Below are positions 16,674-25,046 of a stretch of DNA of 64,000 bases, piece by piece. Source of the stretch: CALAZP01 sp041164265 (lineage in GTDB: Bacteria > Bacteroidota > Bacteroidia > Chitinophagales > Saprospiraceae); contig JBEAPR010000067.1 of assembly GCA_041164265.1 (NCBI GenBank), forward strand, positions 1 through 64,000, read 5' to 3'. Positions within the stretch are counted from its first letter, which is position 1. Each line of letters opens with the position of its first letter. The translations under genes and the position numbers were made by a program. The notes under the pieces were generated by a model. It was given only the letters and a program-made list of their open reading frames with translations. It did not search any database and was not told where the DNA came from.

Positions 16674-16710
16674 TAAAAATAAAAAGAGTTCCCCATAAAA
16701 TGGAGAACTC
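16669..16710 (-). terminator. Rho-independent terminator after proteorhodopsin
   Basis: On the minus strand GAGTTCTCC (16710-16702) and GGGGAACTC (16694-16686) form a 9-base stem with one G-T pair and a 7-base loop, followed by TTTTTATTTTTATTG. It lies about 30 bases after the rhodopsin stop and insulates feoAB from the rhodopsin operon. Confidence 0.85.
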
Positions 16711-16740
16711 CTCGATAATTGTTTAGCAGATTATAAAAAA

Positions 16741-17472
16741 TTAGTGATTAGACTTACTTACAGCTAAGGTGAAAATAACCAACCCAAAACCGATTTTATT
16801 CACTGCATCACCAATATTGTATATAATGTCTAGTGATTCAACTGGAAGGGCACCATCTAACCATCCACCAGGGATAGTCATATACCCAATTGGATATATA
16901 GCCCATCCGGCAAAAACAAACCAGCCTAGGCTTTTGAATGCACCTTGTAAAACGGGGTCATCTGAGTTAGATGCCAAACTTTTAGCGGATCCAAACCATA
17001 CCTCATAAAGGATACCTACATATCCTACAGTAGAAATGATTCCCCAAAGTACAGAGCTATCTCTGTAAACAGTTTCCCCTAAATAACCGGCAACCAACAT
17101 GAGTAAAGAATACGCAATCATTTTCCATAATAACCCAACTTTTGCTCCAAAAGCCTTGAGTATTAAGTAAAATTCTACACACATGAGTGGAACAGTTAAG
17201 ATCCAGTCAATGTAGCGGAATTCAGTAGGAGAACTACCGTTTTCTGCCCAAAAACTTCTCATGTAAAAATAGTGTACTGCTGCAATTCCTGTAATCAATC
17301 CAGAAACGAGCATAGAGTCTTTCCACTTTCCTTCCACTCTGGTCATTTGAACAAAGAAGAAAACGGTTGCAGCCAACATGGCCATAGAACCGATAAAGAA
17401 TGTGAAACCGACATAATCGCCGGATTTTAGTGATGCCAATAACATTGGCTTTAGACTAGATAAAACATCCAT
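16741..17472 (-). CDS. Proteorhodopsin, green-type light-driven proton pump
   Basis: The ATG at 17472 gives 243 residues; an upstream in-frame TTG adds two residues and is less likely. There are seven membrane helices. Helix C reads RYIDWILTVPLMCVEF: proton acceptor Asp89, Thr93 and donor Glu100 form the DTE triad of proton pumps (the NQ type pumps sodium). The tuning position (105 in the original proteorhodopsin) is Met97, which predicts green absorption. His67, the usual partner of the acceptor, is present in AAVHYFYMR. Helix G has NIGDAVNKIGFG with Asp222 and the retinal Schiff-base Lys226. Upstream on the same strand are blh and crtY, supplying retinal. A strong terminator follows. Confidence 0.97.
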   Translation of the reverse strand: MDVLSSLKPMLLASLKSGDYVGFTFFIGSMAMLAATVFFFVQMTRVEGKWKDSMLVSGLITGIAAVHYFYMRSFWAENGSSPTEFRYIDWILTVPLMCVEFYLILKAFGAKVGLLWKMIAYSLLMLVAGYLGETVYRDSSVLWGIISTVGYVGILYEVWFGSAKSLASNSDDPVLQGAFKSLGWFVFAGWAIYPIGYMTIPGGWLDGALPVESLDIIYNIGDAVNKIGFGLVIFTLAVSKSNH

Positions 17473-17587
17473 GGTCAATAGTTTTTGTTAATAATATTAT
17501 AAAACTGTGTGCTAAACAATGGTTACTATTTTTGGTTTAATTTTTATTATCAGTTTTTTCTTAATTTCCATATTTTATTTTTTATAA

Positions 17588-18520
17588 TTAATAAGGTGCC
17601 GATTTATCTTTGTAGAGTTGGTGAATTAACAACATATGTGGAAGTGTGACCACCCCAATAAATATAAATAGGTATTTTAATATAAAAACGTTATCAAAAG
17701 ATCCCCCCCAATAGATTAACCCTATGATCGCCACCAAAGCCAAAAAACTTAAACCAGCGGTATTTTTTATGTAATCTCTCCAATTGTAGTTGGGGCTATT
17801 GATTTGAAAAAATGATATTTGTTCTTGAATACTGGTTAGCGAATGCCATCCGGCAAAATAAAAAGCAAAGCCCAACCATAATGGGAGTTGATACAGTGCG
17901 AAACCAAGAATGATTAAATTGAGTAATTCGTTAAATAAACTTTTTCGATTTAGAATGCTAAAAAAATATAAACTCATTATGGTGGCAAGAGTCAATACAG
18001 TCACTGCAACGATAATTCCAACTCTTAAACTTTCGGAAATTTCCCATGCTAGATTGGAACTGATAGCCTCAATTACAGGTAACGCTGTTTCATAATGAGC
18101 CATAATGGGAATAATCAATACAAATGTTCCCCAGATAATATAAGTAATCCATCCTATAGTACCGCCATCTGGAAAAACATATACCCAATTGGATTGACCA
18201 AAATGGAATAGAGAGATTCCAATAAAAATCAATAACCCAATGGAGGGAAAGCTGATCCAAATAATACCATAAAGGGCCATAATAGCTAAATAACTAAGGT
18301 AGAAATGAATAAGCTTTTTGGAACCTAAATAAGACTGTTTTAGGTTTTTAAAAATTAGATAATCAGTAGCCCCATGTGGAATTCCTAAAAAAAGAATAGC
18401 TATAAGTCCTAACCCAAAAAAAGAATGGTTCATCCAATTCGGAACGGCATAAAGACCCATTATTAGAAGTAGTCCAAGCCCTCTTAAAGTATAGTACAGA
18501 TTTGGATATTTTTCTGTCAT
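17588..18520 (-). CDS. blh: Beta-carotene 15,15'-dioxygenase, Brp/Blh family
   Basis: A 310-residue polytopic membrane enzyme that cleaves beta-carotene into two retinal molecules for rhodopsin. The iron-coordinating His residues lie in family motifs: GIPHGATDYLI (about 46-56), SLFHFGQSNW, FYFAGWHSL and TLPHMLLIHQLY. Eight or so hydrophobic helices are visible. It overlaps the crtY stop by 4 bases (ATGA type), indicating translational coupling, and lies 115 bases upstream of the proteorhodopsin ATG, so rhodopsin may also have its own promoter in that gap. Confidence 0.95.
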   Translation of the reverse strand: MTEKYPNLYYTLRGLGLLLIMGLYAVPNWMNHSFFGLGLIAILFLGIPHGATDYLIFKNLKQSYLGSKKLIHFYLSYLAIMALYGIIWISFPSIGLLIFIGISLFHFGQSNWVYVFPDGGTIGWITYIIWGTFVLIIPIMAHYETALPVIEAISSNLAWEISESLRVGIIVAVTVLTLATIMSLYFFSILNRKSLFNELLNLIILGFALYQLPLWLGFAFYFAGWHSLTSIQEQISFFQINSPNYNWRDYIKNTAGLSFLALVAIIGLIYWGGSFDNVFILKYLFIFIGVVTLPHMLLIHQLYKDKSAPY

Positions 18521-19698
18521 CTCAATTCTGACTTAGGTTTAGAAATAATGGGAAAACTAGGATTCTTAAAATATACCGCTGTTAAAGCTTTTAAAAATCT
18601 TATTTTGGGAAGGGTCGAAAACAATAATATTTCTTCCAATAGGTTAGAGCGCTCATCAAGAAATTTCAAAATGATTGGAAAGGAATTCTTTCTAAATAAT
18701 GCACTAAAGATAGACGAACTTGCTTCCTTTTCAGTAGTCATTAAATACAAAAGGAGCTTATCGTAAAATCTAAATCTCTTATTATTATATACTTTTGTAA
18801 GTCTATTTTTTGTAGGAGATAGTTGATTTATCAAGAAATCGCACCTTCTTTGAATGTTTTTGAAGGCGTACCCCGTAGTAGGTTTTACTGCCCCTGCAAT
18901 AGCTCCTAAATTAATAATCCTAGAGCCTACTTTTTCTTTAAAGGTTGCATCTTTCATTGGAATGACTCCATGTTCCTCTTCTACTATTTCATATTTTTTT
19001 AGATTCCAAATCTGCTCCAAATATTGTTTAATTTGAGAATGGTATACCGTTTGATGAAAAGTATTTTCAGTAAAATAGGTGCACTCCACTAATGCCTCAT
19101 TATCGGACGTAGGCAAAACATACATGAATGAAGGACCTTCAATCTGAGGAATTCTAAAATCCATTAGGTATACCCCTTTTCCTTTAAATATTGGTTGAGC
19201 TGTTTGGATAAAATATCCTTTGAAATGTTGGTGAAGAGAAAAAGTAGGTTTTTGTTTTTCAAATCCATAGAAACTATTGAAAACAGTTTGGGCTTCAAAT
19301 TTTTGACCGTCTGCAACTATATAACCACTATGATCGGTTTCCCCTATTTCACTAATCCATCCTTTTATCAATTTTACGTTTGGGAAATTTTTTAAACGAT
19401 TTAGTATATGTTGATAGAAATCTAGGCTTCGAATCATGTGGTATCTGAAAGGATTAGCAAGACCGGAAATAACCCCTTCACGATCAGCAAAATGTATATG
19501 GTCCCAACTTTTAGAAACCAAGGATGCATACCAAGGTGTGCCTTTTTCCCAAAAGCACCAAGTTTTATCATTTATCTGGTAATCTTGTTTATCCACTAAT
19601 AAAATGTCCTTCTTAGATAAATTCTGATCACTCAGCAGTCTATCCAACATACTTAATCCTGCACACCCACCACCGGCAATAATAAAATCGTATTTCAC
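18517..19698 (-). CDS. crtY: Lycopene beta-cyclase CrtY
   Basis: A 393-residue FAD/NAD(P)-dependent cyclase converting lycopene to beta-carotene. It has the N-terminal dinucleotide-binding motif DFIIAGGGCAGLS (residues 4-16), NDKTWCFWEKG typical of CrtY, MDFRIPQ, and GAIAGAVKPTTGYAF near the C-terminal third. The start is GTG (19698-19696); no in-frame ATG precedes the nucleotide-binding motif. It is the first gene of crtY-blh-proteorhodopsin. Phytoene synthase and desaturase (crtB, crtI) are not in the window and must be encoded elsewhere. Confidence 0.95.
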   Translation of the reverse strand: MKYDFIIAGGGCAGLSMLDRLLSDQNLSKKDILLVDKQDYQINDKTWCFWEKGTPWYASLVSKSWDHIHFADREGVISGLANPFRYHMIRSLDFYQHILNRLKNFPNVKLIKGWISEIGETDHSGYIVADGQKFEAQTVFNSFYGFEKQKPTFSLHQHFKGYFIQTAQPIFKGKGVYLMDFRIPQIEGPSFMYVLPTSDNEALVECTYFTENTFHQTVYHSQIKQYLEQIWNLKKYEIVEEEHGVIPMKDATFKEKVGSRIINLGAIAGAVKPTTGYAFKNIQRRCDFLINQLSPTKNRLTKVYNNKRFRFYDKLLLYLMTTEKEASSSIFSALFRKNSFPIILKFLDERSNLLEEILLFSTLPKIRFLKALTAVYFKNPSFPIISKPKSELR

Positions 19699-19883
19699 AA
19701 TTTAATTTTAGTTCTATACCTAAAAACAAAAATTACTTTTATGTTCATTATTTTTTGTAAAATTTATATTCACAAGCTATATATTCTATCATTAGAAAAA
19801 TAATTTTAAATAGGTTGTCTGGTCTGAATTCAAGCATCTCTTCTGATTTAGTTTTATCTTTGAGCTAACATTTAAAGTAAACC
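19699..19883. promoter_or_regulatory. Divergent control region between crtY and the DIC-locus small genes
   Basis: A 185-base AT-rich gap between the divergent crtY and the gene at 19884. It contains TATCTTTG (19855-19862), a match to TAnnTTTG, 22 bases before the plus-strand ATG; no well-spaced -33 TTTG was seen. A shared bidirectional control region for retinal synthesis and inorganic carbon uptake is possible from the layout but not shown. Confidence 0.4.
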
Positions 19884-20204
19884 ATGACTAGAAAAACTAG
19901 AATGACTCCTTTTGCTAGATTCTTTATATTCTTGCTTTTTGTAGCTCCACTTGCATACATAGGTGCTTCGTATTACCGAGGAGAAGATGGGATAGCAAAA
20001 ATTAAATCTTTATTGGGAAAATTTAAAGAAGACCAACCTACCATTGAAGCTCAGAAACCTACTGAAGAAAATAATTTAGCTAACGCTAAAAGGTCTGAAT
20101 TGGAAGTCAAAATAGATTCTGTGCTATTAAATCAAAAGTTGATTATAGATATTTTAAAATCTAATCAAGGAGATCGACTTAATTCTAAACCGGATTCACT
20201 TTAA
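19884..20204 (+). CDS. Unknown small single-pass membrane protein
   Basis: A 106-residue protein not recognised as a family. A basic N-terminus (MTRKTRMTPFARFF) precedes one hydrophobic helix (about 13-30, FFIFLLFVAPLAYIGAS). A charged, probably coiled soluble tail with Lys/Glu-rich and Asn/Gln-rich stretches follows. By the positive-inside rule the tail should be periplasmic. It starts the plus-strand series that leads to dabA, 63 bases before the next small gene, and could be an accessory or regulatory protein of the carbon-uptake system (inference from position only). Confidence 0.6.
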   Translation: MTRKTRMTPFARFFIFLLFVAPLAYIGASYYRGEDGIAKIKSLLGKFKEDQPTIEAQKPTEENNLANAKRSELEVKIDSVLLNQKLIIDILKSNQGDRLNSKPDSL

Positions 20205-20267
20205 AATTTTGTTAAAATATTATTGCTATCAAAAAACTTAGTACATTTCGGATGTCATTAAGTAAAT

Positions 20268-20576
20268 ATGGTTCGGTTTTTTAACGTATTTATTGCTTTA
20301 ATTTCCTCGCTTACCTTATTTGGCGAGGCCTCATTCTATTCGGTTAGCCATTTAGATAAAAAGTTTTTCGCCGAAGACATTGAAATTGATTTTTCCGAAC
20401 AGGGAAACACTGATGAGGATTCATCTCTCCTTAAACTAGAAAAAGGTAATTTTCGATCTGCAGATGAATTTGTATGGAATACTCAAGAAGCCTTTTCGAA
20501 ATCTGTCGCTAGCCTTTCTGTTAAGAGTAACAACAGCCTCTATTTACTCTATTGTAACCTCAAATTAGATTGTTAA
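20268..20576 (+). CDS. Unknown small secreted protein before dabA
   Basis: A 102-residue protein with a likely Sec signal or anchor (about 1-24, VRFFNVFIALISSLTLFGEA). It then has an acidic segment (AEDIEIDFSEQGNTDEDSS) and a C-terminus ending YLLYCNLKLDC with two Cys. No family is recognised. Its stop codon lies inside the left arm of the inverted repeat at 20570-20610, just before dabA. The closeness to dabA suggests co-transcription, and the hairpin may govern read-through. It could also be a decayed or lineage-specific gene. Confidence 0.55.
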   Translation: MVRFFNVFIALISSLTLFGEASFYSVSHLDKKFFAEDIEIDFSEQGNTDEDSSLLKLEKGNFRSADEFVWNTQEAFSKSVASLSVKSNNSLYLLYCNLKLDC

Positions 20577-20610
20577 GGAAACTCACGATTTTTTTATCAT
20601 TCCTTAACAA
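20570..20610 (+). promoter_or_regulatory. Perfect 11-base inverted repeat directly upstream of dabA
   Basis: TTGTTAAGGAA (20570-20580) and TTCCTTAACAA (20600-20610) are perfect complements separated by 19 bases including a T7 run. The right arm ends 9 bases before the dabA ATG at 20620. As RNA it would form a hairpin next to the start codon; as DNA it could be a dimeric regulator site. The T run lies in the loop, not after the stem, so it is not a standard terminator. Confidence 0.6.
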
Positions 20611-20619
20611 AATTTATTT

Positions 20620-23154
20620 ATGCAAATTCAGTCTTTTGACGAGAATAAGGTATTGGATGATTTACATCATTACTTGCCATCTCAGTTAAGTCTCAAGGAT
20701 TTTGTCCACCATAATCCTCTACATAATTTTCAACATCTTTCTTTTTTTGATGCCATCTTTAAGGCCTCCAAAAACTTTGGATGTCAGGTTACGCTTTCAT
20801 TGGAAGAATATAGGTCTTTGTATCAAGATGGTAGGATTCGCGATGAAATTCTGTCTTTCATTATTGCAGATCAGTATGAGGAAACTCAGGTATCTAATTG
20901 GCGATATAATTTGTTACAAAAAGATTATCCATATTCCTTTGAACCAAATATTGGAGGAATTAGGTCTTTTTGGAAAAAGGTTTATCAAATTGATTTAGAT
21001 AATCATGTCCATCCCTTACTCTTCAGATACATAGGTTCTTTTTTGGATCAAGGGGTAGCTTTATGGCATTTTCCCTTTGAGGACAATGGTTTGATTCAGG
21101 CGATAAGAGATTTAGATAGAAGTAGCTTCCAAGGAGTATTCAAATCAAAAAGGACCCGTGAATTGCTCCATCAGAATCATTTAAGTATTAAGCATTTACT
21201 TGATTTAGTGGTTGGGGACCCTGAGGCCTATAGCAATTACTTATTGGATCAACAATTTGCCCATCGAGGTTGGAGTGGATTATTTGCTGCTACTGAATCT
21301 TCACCTGAGACTCTTTTTTACAGAAAGAAAAGCAGCCTCAAGGATTTAATCCTTTTTGAATTATTAATGGAATTGGATGTTCTTGATTCAAATTTAGATA
21401 AACAATGGAAGCCGTTGGGAAAAGCTATCCAACTCCCCAAAATCAAATATTTTGAAAATCATCATTTAACCGAACTAGAAACTGTACTTTCCATTTGGCA
21501 ACGAGCTTTTGAATGGGATTATTACGATGAGGTTTTGGCTGGGATTCAAACTGCTGCAAAAATACCCAGGAAATCCTCTCATAAAGTTAGTTTTCAATCG
21601 GTATTTTGTATCGATGATCGAGAATGCTCTATTCGACGACATTTTGAAAAAGTTGATAAAAATTGTCAAACTTATGGAGCCCCGGGCTTTTTTGGAGCTG
21701 CTTTTTACTTCCAACCACAAGGTGGAAAGTTTTACGAAAAAAACTGTCCGGTTCCCGTAACCCCCAAACATCTTATAAAAGAATACGATGTAAAGGATAA
21801 ACAAAAGCATGAATTGCTTCATCATCCAAGGACTCACACCGTAATAAGTGGATTTTTTGCTTCTTTATCTATTGGGTTGTGGGCTGCTGTCCGGATGGTA
21901 TACGATTTATTTTTTCCAAAAATGAGGCCAGATATTTCCAATGCATTTGCCCATATGAATCGTTATGGTCAATTGAAGATTGAAAATGATTCTTTAGATG
22001 ACCTTGAAAATGGCCTTCAAGTAGGTTATACCATAGAGGAAATGGCAAATGTTGTAGAAGGTATTCTCCAAGGAATAGGACTTACAGAGGATTTTGCCCC
22101 TATAGTCTATATAATAGCTCATGGGAGTAGTAGTGCTAATAACCCTCACCATGGTGCCCATGATTGTGGGGCTTGTAGTGGTCGTCCGGGAGCAGTTAAT
22201 GCAAGAGTATTTGCCTTTATGGCCAATCATTCAAAGGTCAGAAGTATATTAGAAGATAGAGGGATTTCCATTCCTTCTGTTACATGGTTTGTCGGAGCTA
22301 TGCATGATACTGCTAGCGATGAAATAGCCTATTATGATTTGAATGATTTGAACGAGAACTCTTTGAGGCATCATCTAGAAAATGTGCCTAGTATAGAGTT
22401 AGCTTTGGACTTTAATGCCAAGGAACGATCTAGAAGATTTGCTTCCATAAATACCAATTCGGACTTAAAGCGGATAAGGAAGGCCATAAAAAATCGCTCA
22501 GTATCATACTTTGAACCTAGACCGGAATTAGGACATGGAACGAACTCCATTTGTCTAGTAGGTAATCGGGAGACTACTAAATCTTTAGTTTTAGATAGGA
22601 GGGCTTTTTTACAATCCTATGATCCATTTTCTGATCCAAAAGGAATCATTCTTGCTAAAATTTTAGGTCCATTACCAGTGGTATGCGGTGGGATCAACCT
22701 AGAATACTATTTCTCTAGAATGGATGTGGAAAGAATGGGAGCTGGAACGAAATTGCCCCACCATGTCATGGGATTGGTTGGCGTTTCCAATAGTAGCGAT
22801 GGAGATTTAAGACCTGGTCTTCCTCTTCAAATGATAGAGAATCACGATCCCGTTCGCCTGGTCATGATTATAGAACAATCGCCATTAATCGTGGAAAATA
22901 TACTTAATAGTACCCCCTCCATGAAAGAATGGTTTAGTAACGAATGGATATTCTTATTCGCCCTTAATCCTTCAGATCATTCACTGCACAGATATAAGGG
23001 TAACCAATTTTATCCCTATCAAACGCTTAAAAAAATTGAGGCGCAAAAGGGAGATTTCATCAAACAGGTTGAGAGAAAGGATAGTATGAAAACAAATCAT
23101 ATTCTCGATGCAACCAAAGAAAATTTACCCGTATATGTTTATGAACATGAATAA
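20620..23154 (+). CDS. dabA: Inorganic carbon transporter subunit DabA (DUF2309)
   Basis: An 844-residue member of the DUF2309/DabA family, the carbonic-anhydrase-like cytoplasmic subunit of the DAB complex. DAB hydrates CO2 vectorially, driven by a cation gradient. The zinc site is intact: Cys330 and Asp332 in VFCIDDRECS, His501 in IIAHGSSS and Cys516 in GAHDCGACSGRPG. The spacings of 2 and 15 residues equal those of the characterised DabA. HFVHHNPLH-like FVHHNPLHNF near residue 28 is another family hallmark. Its 3' end overlaps dabB. The gene is preceded by a perfect inverted repeat and followed by dabB, sulP and DUF2490. Confidence 0.95.
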   Translation: MQIQSFDENKVLDDLHHYLPSQLSLKDFVHHNPLHNFQHLSFFDAIFKASKNFGCQVTLSLEEYRSLYQDGRIRDEILSFIIADQYEETQVSNWRYNLLQKDYPYSFEPNIGGIRSFWKKVYQIDLDNHVHPLLFRYIGSFLDQGVALWHFPFEDNGLIQAIRDLDRSSFQGVFKSKRTRELLHQNHLSIKHLLDLVVGDPEAYSNYLLDQQFAHRGWSGLFAATESSPETLFYRKKSSLKDLILFELLMELDVLDSNLDKQWKPLGKAIQLPKIKYFENHHLTELETVLSIWQRAFEWDYYDEVLAGIQTAAKIPRKSSHKVSFQSVFCIDDRECSIRRHFEKVDKNCQTYGAPGFFGAAFYFQPQGGKFYEKNCPVPVTPKHLIKEYDVKDKQKHELLHHPRTHTVISGFFASLSIGLWAAVRMVYDLFFPKMRPDISNAFAHMNRYGQLKIENDSLDDLENGLQVGYTIEEMANVVEGILQGIGLTEDFAPIVYIIAHGSSSANNPHHGAHDCGACSGRPGAVNARVFAFMANHSKVRSILEDRGISIPSVTWFVGAMHDTASDEIAYYDLNDLNENSLRHHLENVPSIELALDFNAKERSRRFASINTNSDLKRIRKAIKNRSVSYFEPRPELGHGTNSICLVGNRETTKSLVLDRRAFLQSYDPFSDPKGIILAKILGPLPVVCGGINLEYYFSRMDVERMGAGTKLPHHVMGLVGVSNSSDGDLRPGLPLQMIENHDPVRLVMIIEQSPLIVENILNSTPSMKEWFSNEWIFLFALNPSDHSLHRYKGNQFYPYQTLKKIEAQKGDFIKQVERKDSMKTNHILDATKENLPVYVYEHE

Positions 23155-25015
23155 TTTAATTCCGCTTTTACCGCTATTACCCCTAACTGCACTGCTGATA
23201 GGTTTTTTATTTCACAACACCCGAGAAAAAGAAATTTATCGGGCTAATCTTGCTGGTATTGGATTTAACTTGATAATAATAATAATTCTATTTATTCAAT
23301 GGATTTTTCAAGATAAGGTCCCTCTTTCGCATAAAGGAATACTTCTTTACCAAACTAGTTTGGATGCTATTGATATGTCTTTTTATATAGATGGCTATGG
23401 ATTCGTTTTCCTATTTAGTGCAACTATTTTAACATTACTTATTGTAGTTTTTAGCAAAACCTATTTGCACCGAGAACCAGGATATAAGCGTTTTTTCAAT
23501 AATTTAAAGGCATTTTATGCTGGACTAATCACCATTATTATAGCCGCCAATTTTGAAACCTTATTTATTGGATGGGAAATTCTTGGCATAACATCCTTTT
23601 TCTTAATCGGGTTTTACCGGGACCGGTATATTCCAGTTAAAAATGCACTTAAGGTAGTCTCCTTATATAGAATTGCAGATGTCTCTCTATTATTAGTCAT
23701 GTGGGAGGCTCATCACCTATTTCAAGGAAGTATTCGCTTCGAAGAACTTTCTTCTGCATTAGCTGGAATGGATACTAATATTGAATTTAATAGTGGATTA
23801 TTGCTTATTTCAATCTTAGTAATTTTGGCCGCTGTAGTTAAATCAGCTCAATTTCCATTTTCTAGTTGGTTGCCCAGAGCAATGGAAGGTCCAACCTCAT
23901 CAAGTGCTATTTTTTATGGGGCACTTTCTGTACATATTGGCTTGCTATTGTTAATTAGGACTGGCCCCATTTGGGAGGGTATACCTTCGGTAAAAGCCCT
24001 CATTATGGGAATCGGTTTAGTAACGGTATTCTCAGCCACCTTGGTAGCTCGAATTCAACCCTCGATCAAAACCCAAATTGCCTATTCCACCATTGCTCAA
24101 ATTGGACTGATGTTTGTGGAAATTTCCCTAGGTTGGTATCAACTTGCCATGTTTCATTTTGTCGGTAATGCCTTTTTGAGAAGCTATCAGTTATTGGTGA
24201 GTCCTTCAGTATTGAGTTATAAAATTCACGATCAGTTTTTCAATTTTATACGACCGCAACCCCAAAAGAAAGAGGGATTTTTTAATCGACTTAAATTATC
24301 TCTTTACCTATTGGGAATACATGAATTTTATTTTGATGAAAATCAATACAAATGGTTGTGGAGGCCATTAAAGAAAGTTGGAACAGCTCTTAATTTCATT
24401 GCTGCTAAGCAGATGATAAGCCTAGGTCTTCTATTGTTTTTTTTAGGCTTGGTAGGGGTTTATTCGCAACCCTACTTACCTGCTGGATTTCGATATGGGC
24501 TCCCCTATATATTTGCTATCCTCGCTCTTATGGTTTTACTAAAAGCATTCACCCTAAGAGGAAAAGTAATAGAAATTTGGGGATTGGTGATTCTCAATCA
24601 ACTATTCCTCACTTTGAGTATTGGATATAATGAATCTTTTGATTACAGTCAAATTCATCTTTATCTAAGTGGAATTCTCTTGAGTTTTATGATCGGATTG
24701 TATGTCTTTAGGAATTTAAAAAAAGCAGGATTAGCCACCGATCTTTCTACTTACCAGGGAAATGTATATGTAAAGCCAACCCTCGCATTTGTTTTCGCCC
24801 TGGCTTGTTTGGGAATGATTGGCTTTCCTATCACCCCAACATTTTTGGGAGAAGAACTCATTTTGGGACATATTCATTCTGGACAATACCTTTTAATGAC
24901 GCTTATTATGGGTTCCCTTTTAATAGTTGGATTGGTAATTTTTAGAACATATTCTCGACTTTTTTTAGGCATCCACATGAAAGGAATGCACATTCGTTCT
25001 TATCGCTCTGCTTAA
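23147..25015 (+). CDS. dabB: DabB, NuoL/MrpA-like membrane subunit of the DAB complex
   Basis: A polytopic protein of about 622 residues in the proton-conducting antiporter family (NuoL/ND5/MrpA). The frame is open from 23108, but ATG 23147 (MNNLIPLLPLLPL) is the natural start and overlaps the dabA end by 8 bases; ATG 23141 is an alternative. Conserved transport motifs include FIGWEILGITSFFLIGFY with Glu, AQFPFSSWLPRAMEGPTSSSA, and Lys residues in the following helices. No other nuo genes are present, and the neighbour is dabA, so it is DabB and not complex I. It should couple H+ or Na+ entry to CO2 hydration by DabA. Confidence 0.93.
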   Translation: MNNLIPLLPLLPLTALLIGFLFHNTREKEIYRANLAGIGFNLIIIIILFIQWIFQDKVPLSHKGILLYQTSLDAIDMSFYIDGYGFVFLFSATILTLLIVVFSKTYLHREPGYKRFFNNLKAFYAGLITIIIAANFETLFIGWEILGITSFFLIGFYRDRYIPVKNALKVVSLYRIADVSLLLVMWEAHHLFQGSIRFEELSSALAGMDTNIEFNSGLLLISILVILAAVVKSAQFPFSSWLPRAMEGPTSSSAIFYGALSVHIGLLLLIRTGPIWEGIPSVKALIMGIGLVTVFSATLVARIQPSIKTQIAYSTIAQIGLMFVEISLGWYQLAMFHFVGNAFLRSYQLLVSPSVLSYKIHDQFFNFIRPQPQKKEGFFNRLKLSLYLLGIHEFYFDENQYKWLWRPLKKVGTALNFIAAKQMISLGLLLFFLGLVGVYSQPYLPAGFRYGLPYIFAILALMVLLKAFTLRGKVIEIWGLVILNQLFLTLSIGYNESFDYSQIHLYLSGILLSFMIGLYVFRNLKKAGLATDLSTYQGNVYVKPTLAFVFALACLGMIGFPITPTFLGEELILGHIHSGQYLLMTLIMGSLLIVGLVIFRTYSRLFLGIHMKGMHIRSYRSA

Positions 25016-25046
25016 TTATTTAAAAAAAAATATAAAAAATATAGAA

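Noticed and set aside
16741..17472. Sodium-pumping (NQ-type) or xanthorhodopsin-type rhodopsin
   Set aside because: The triad is Asp-Thr-Glu, not Asn-Asp-Gln. I saw no clear basis for antenna carotenoid binding.
21475..21837. Open frame of about 120 codons antisense to dabA
   Set aside because: It lies wholly inside a well-supported gene with intact zinc-site motifs; its composition is that of a complementary-strand shadow.
23147..25015. NuoL subunit of respiratory complex I
   Set aside because: No other nuo genes are nearby and it overlaps dabA, so DabB is the better call.
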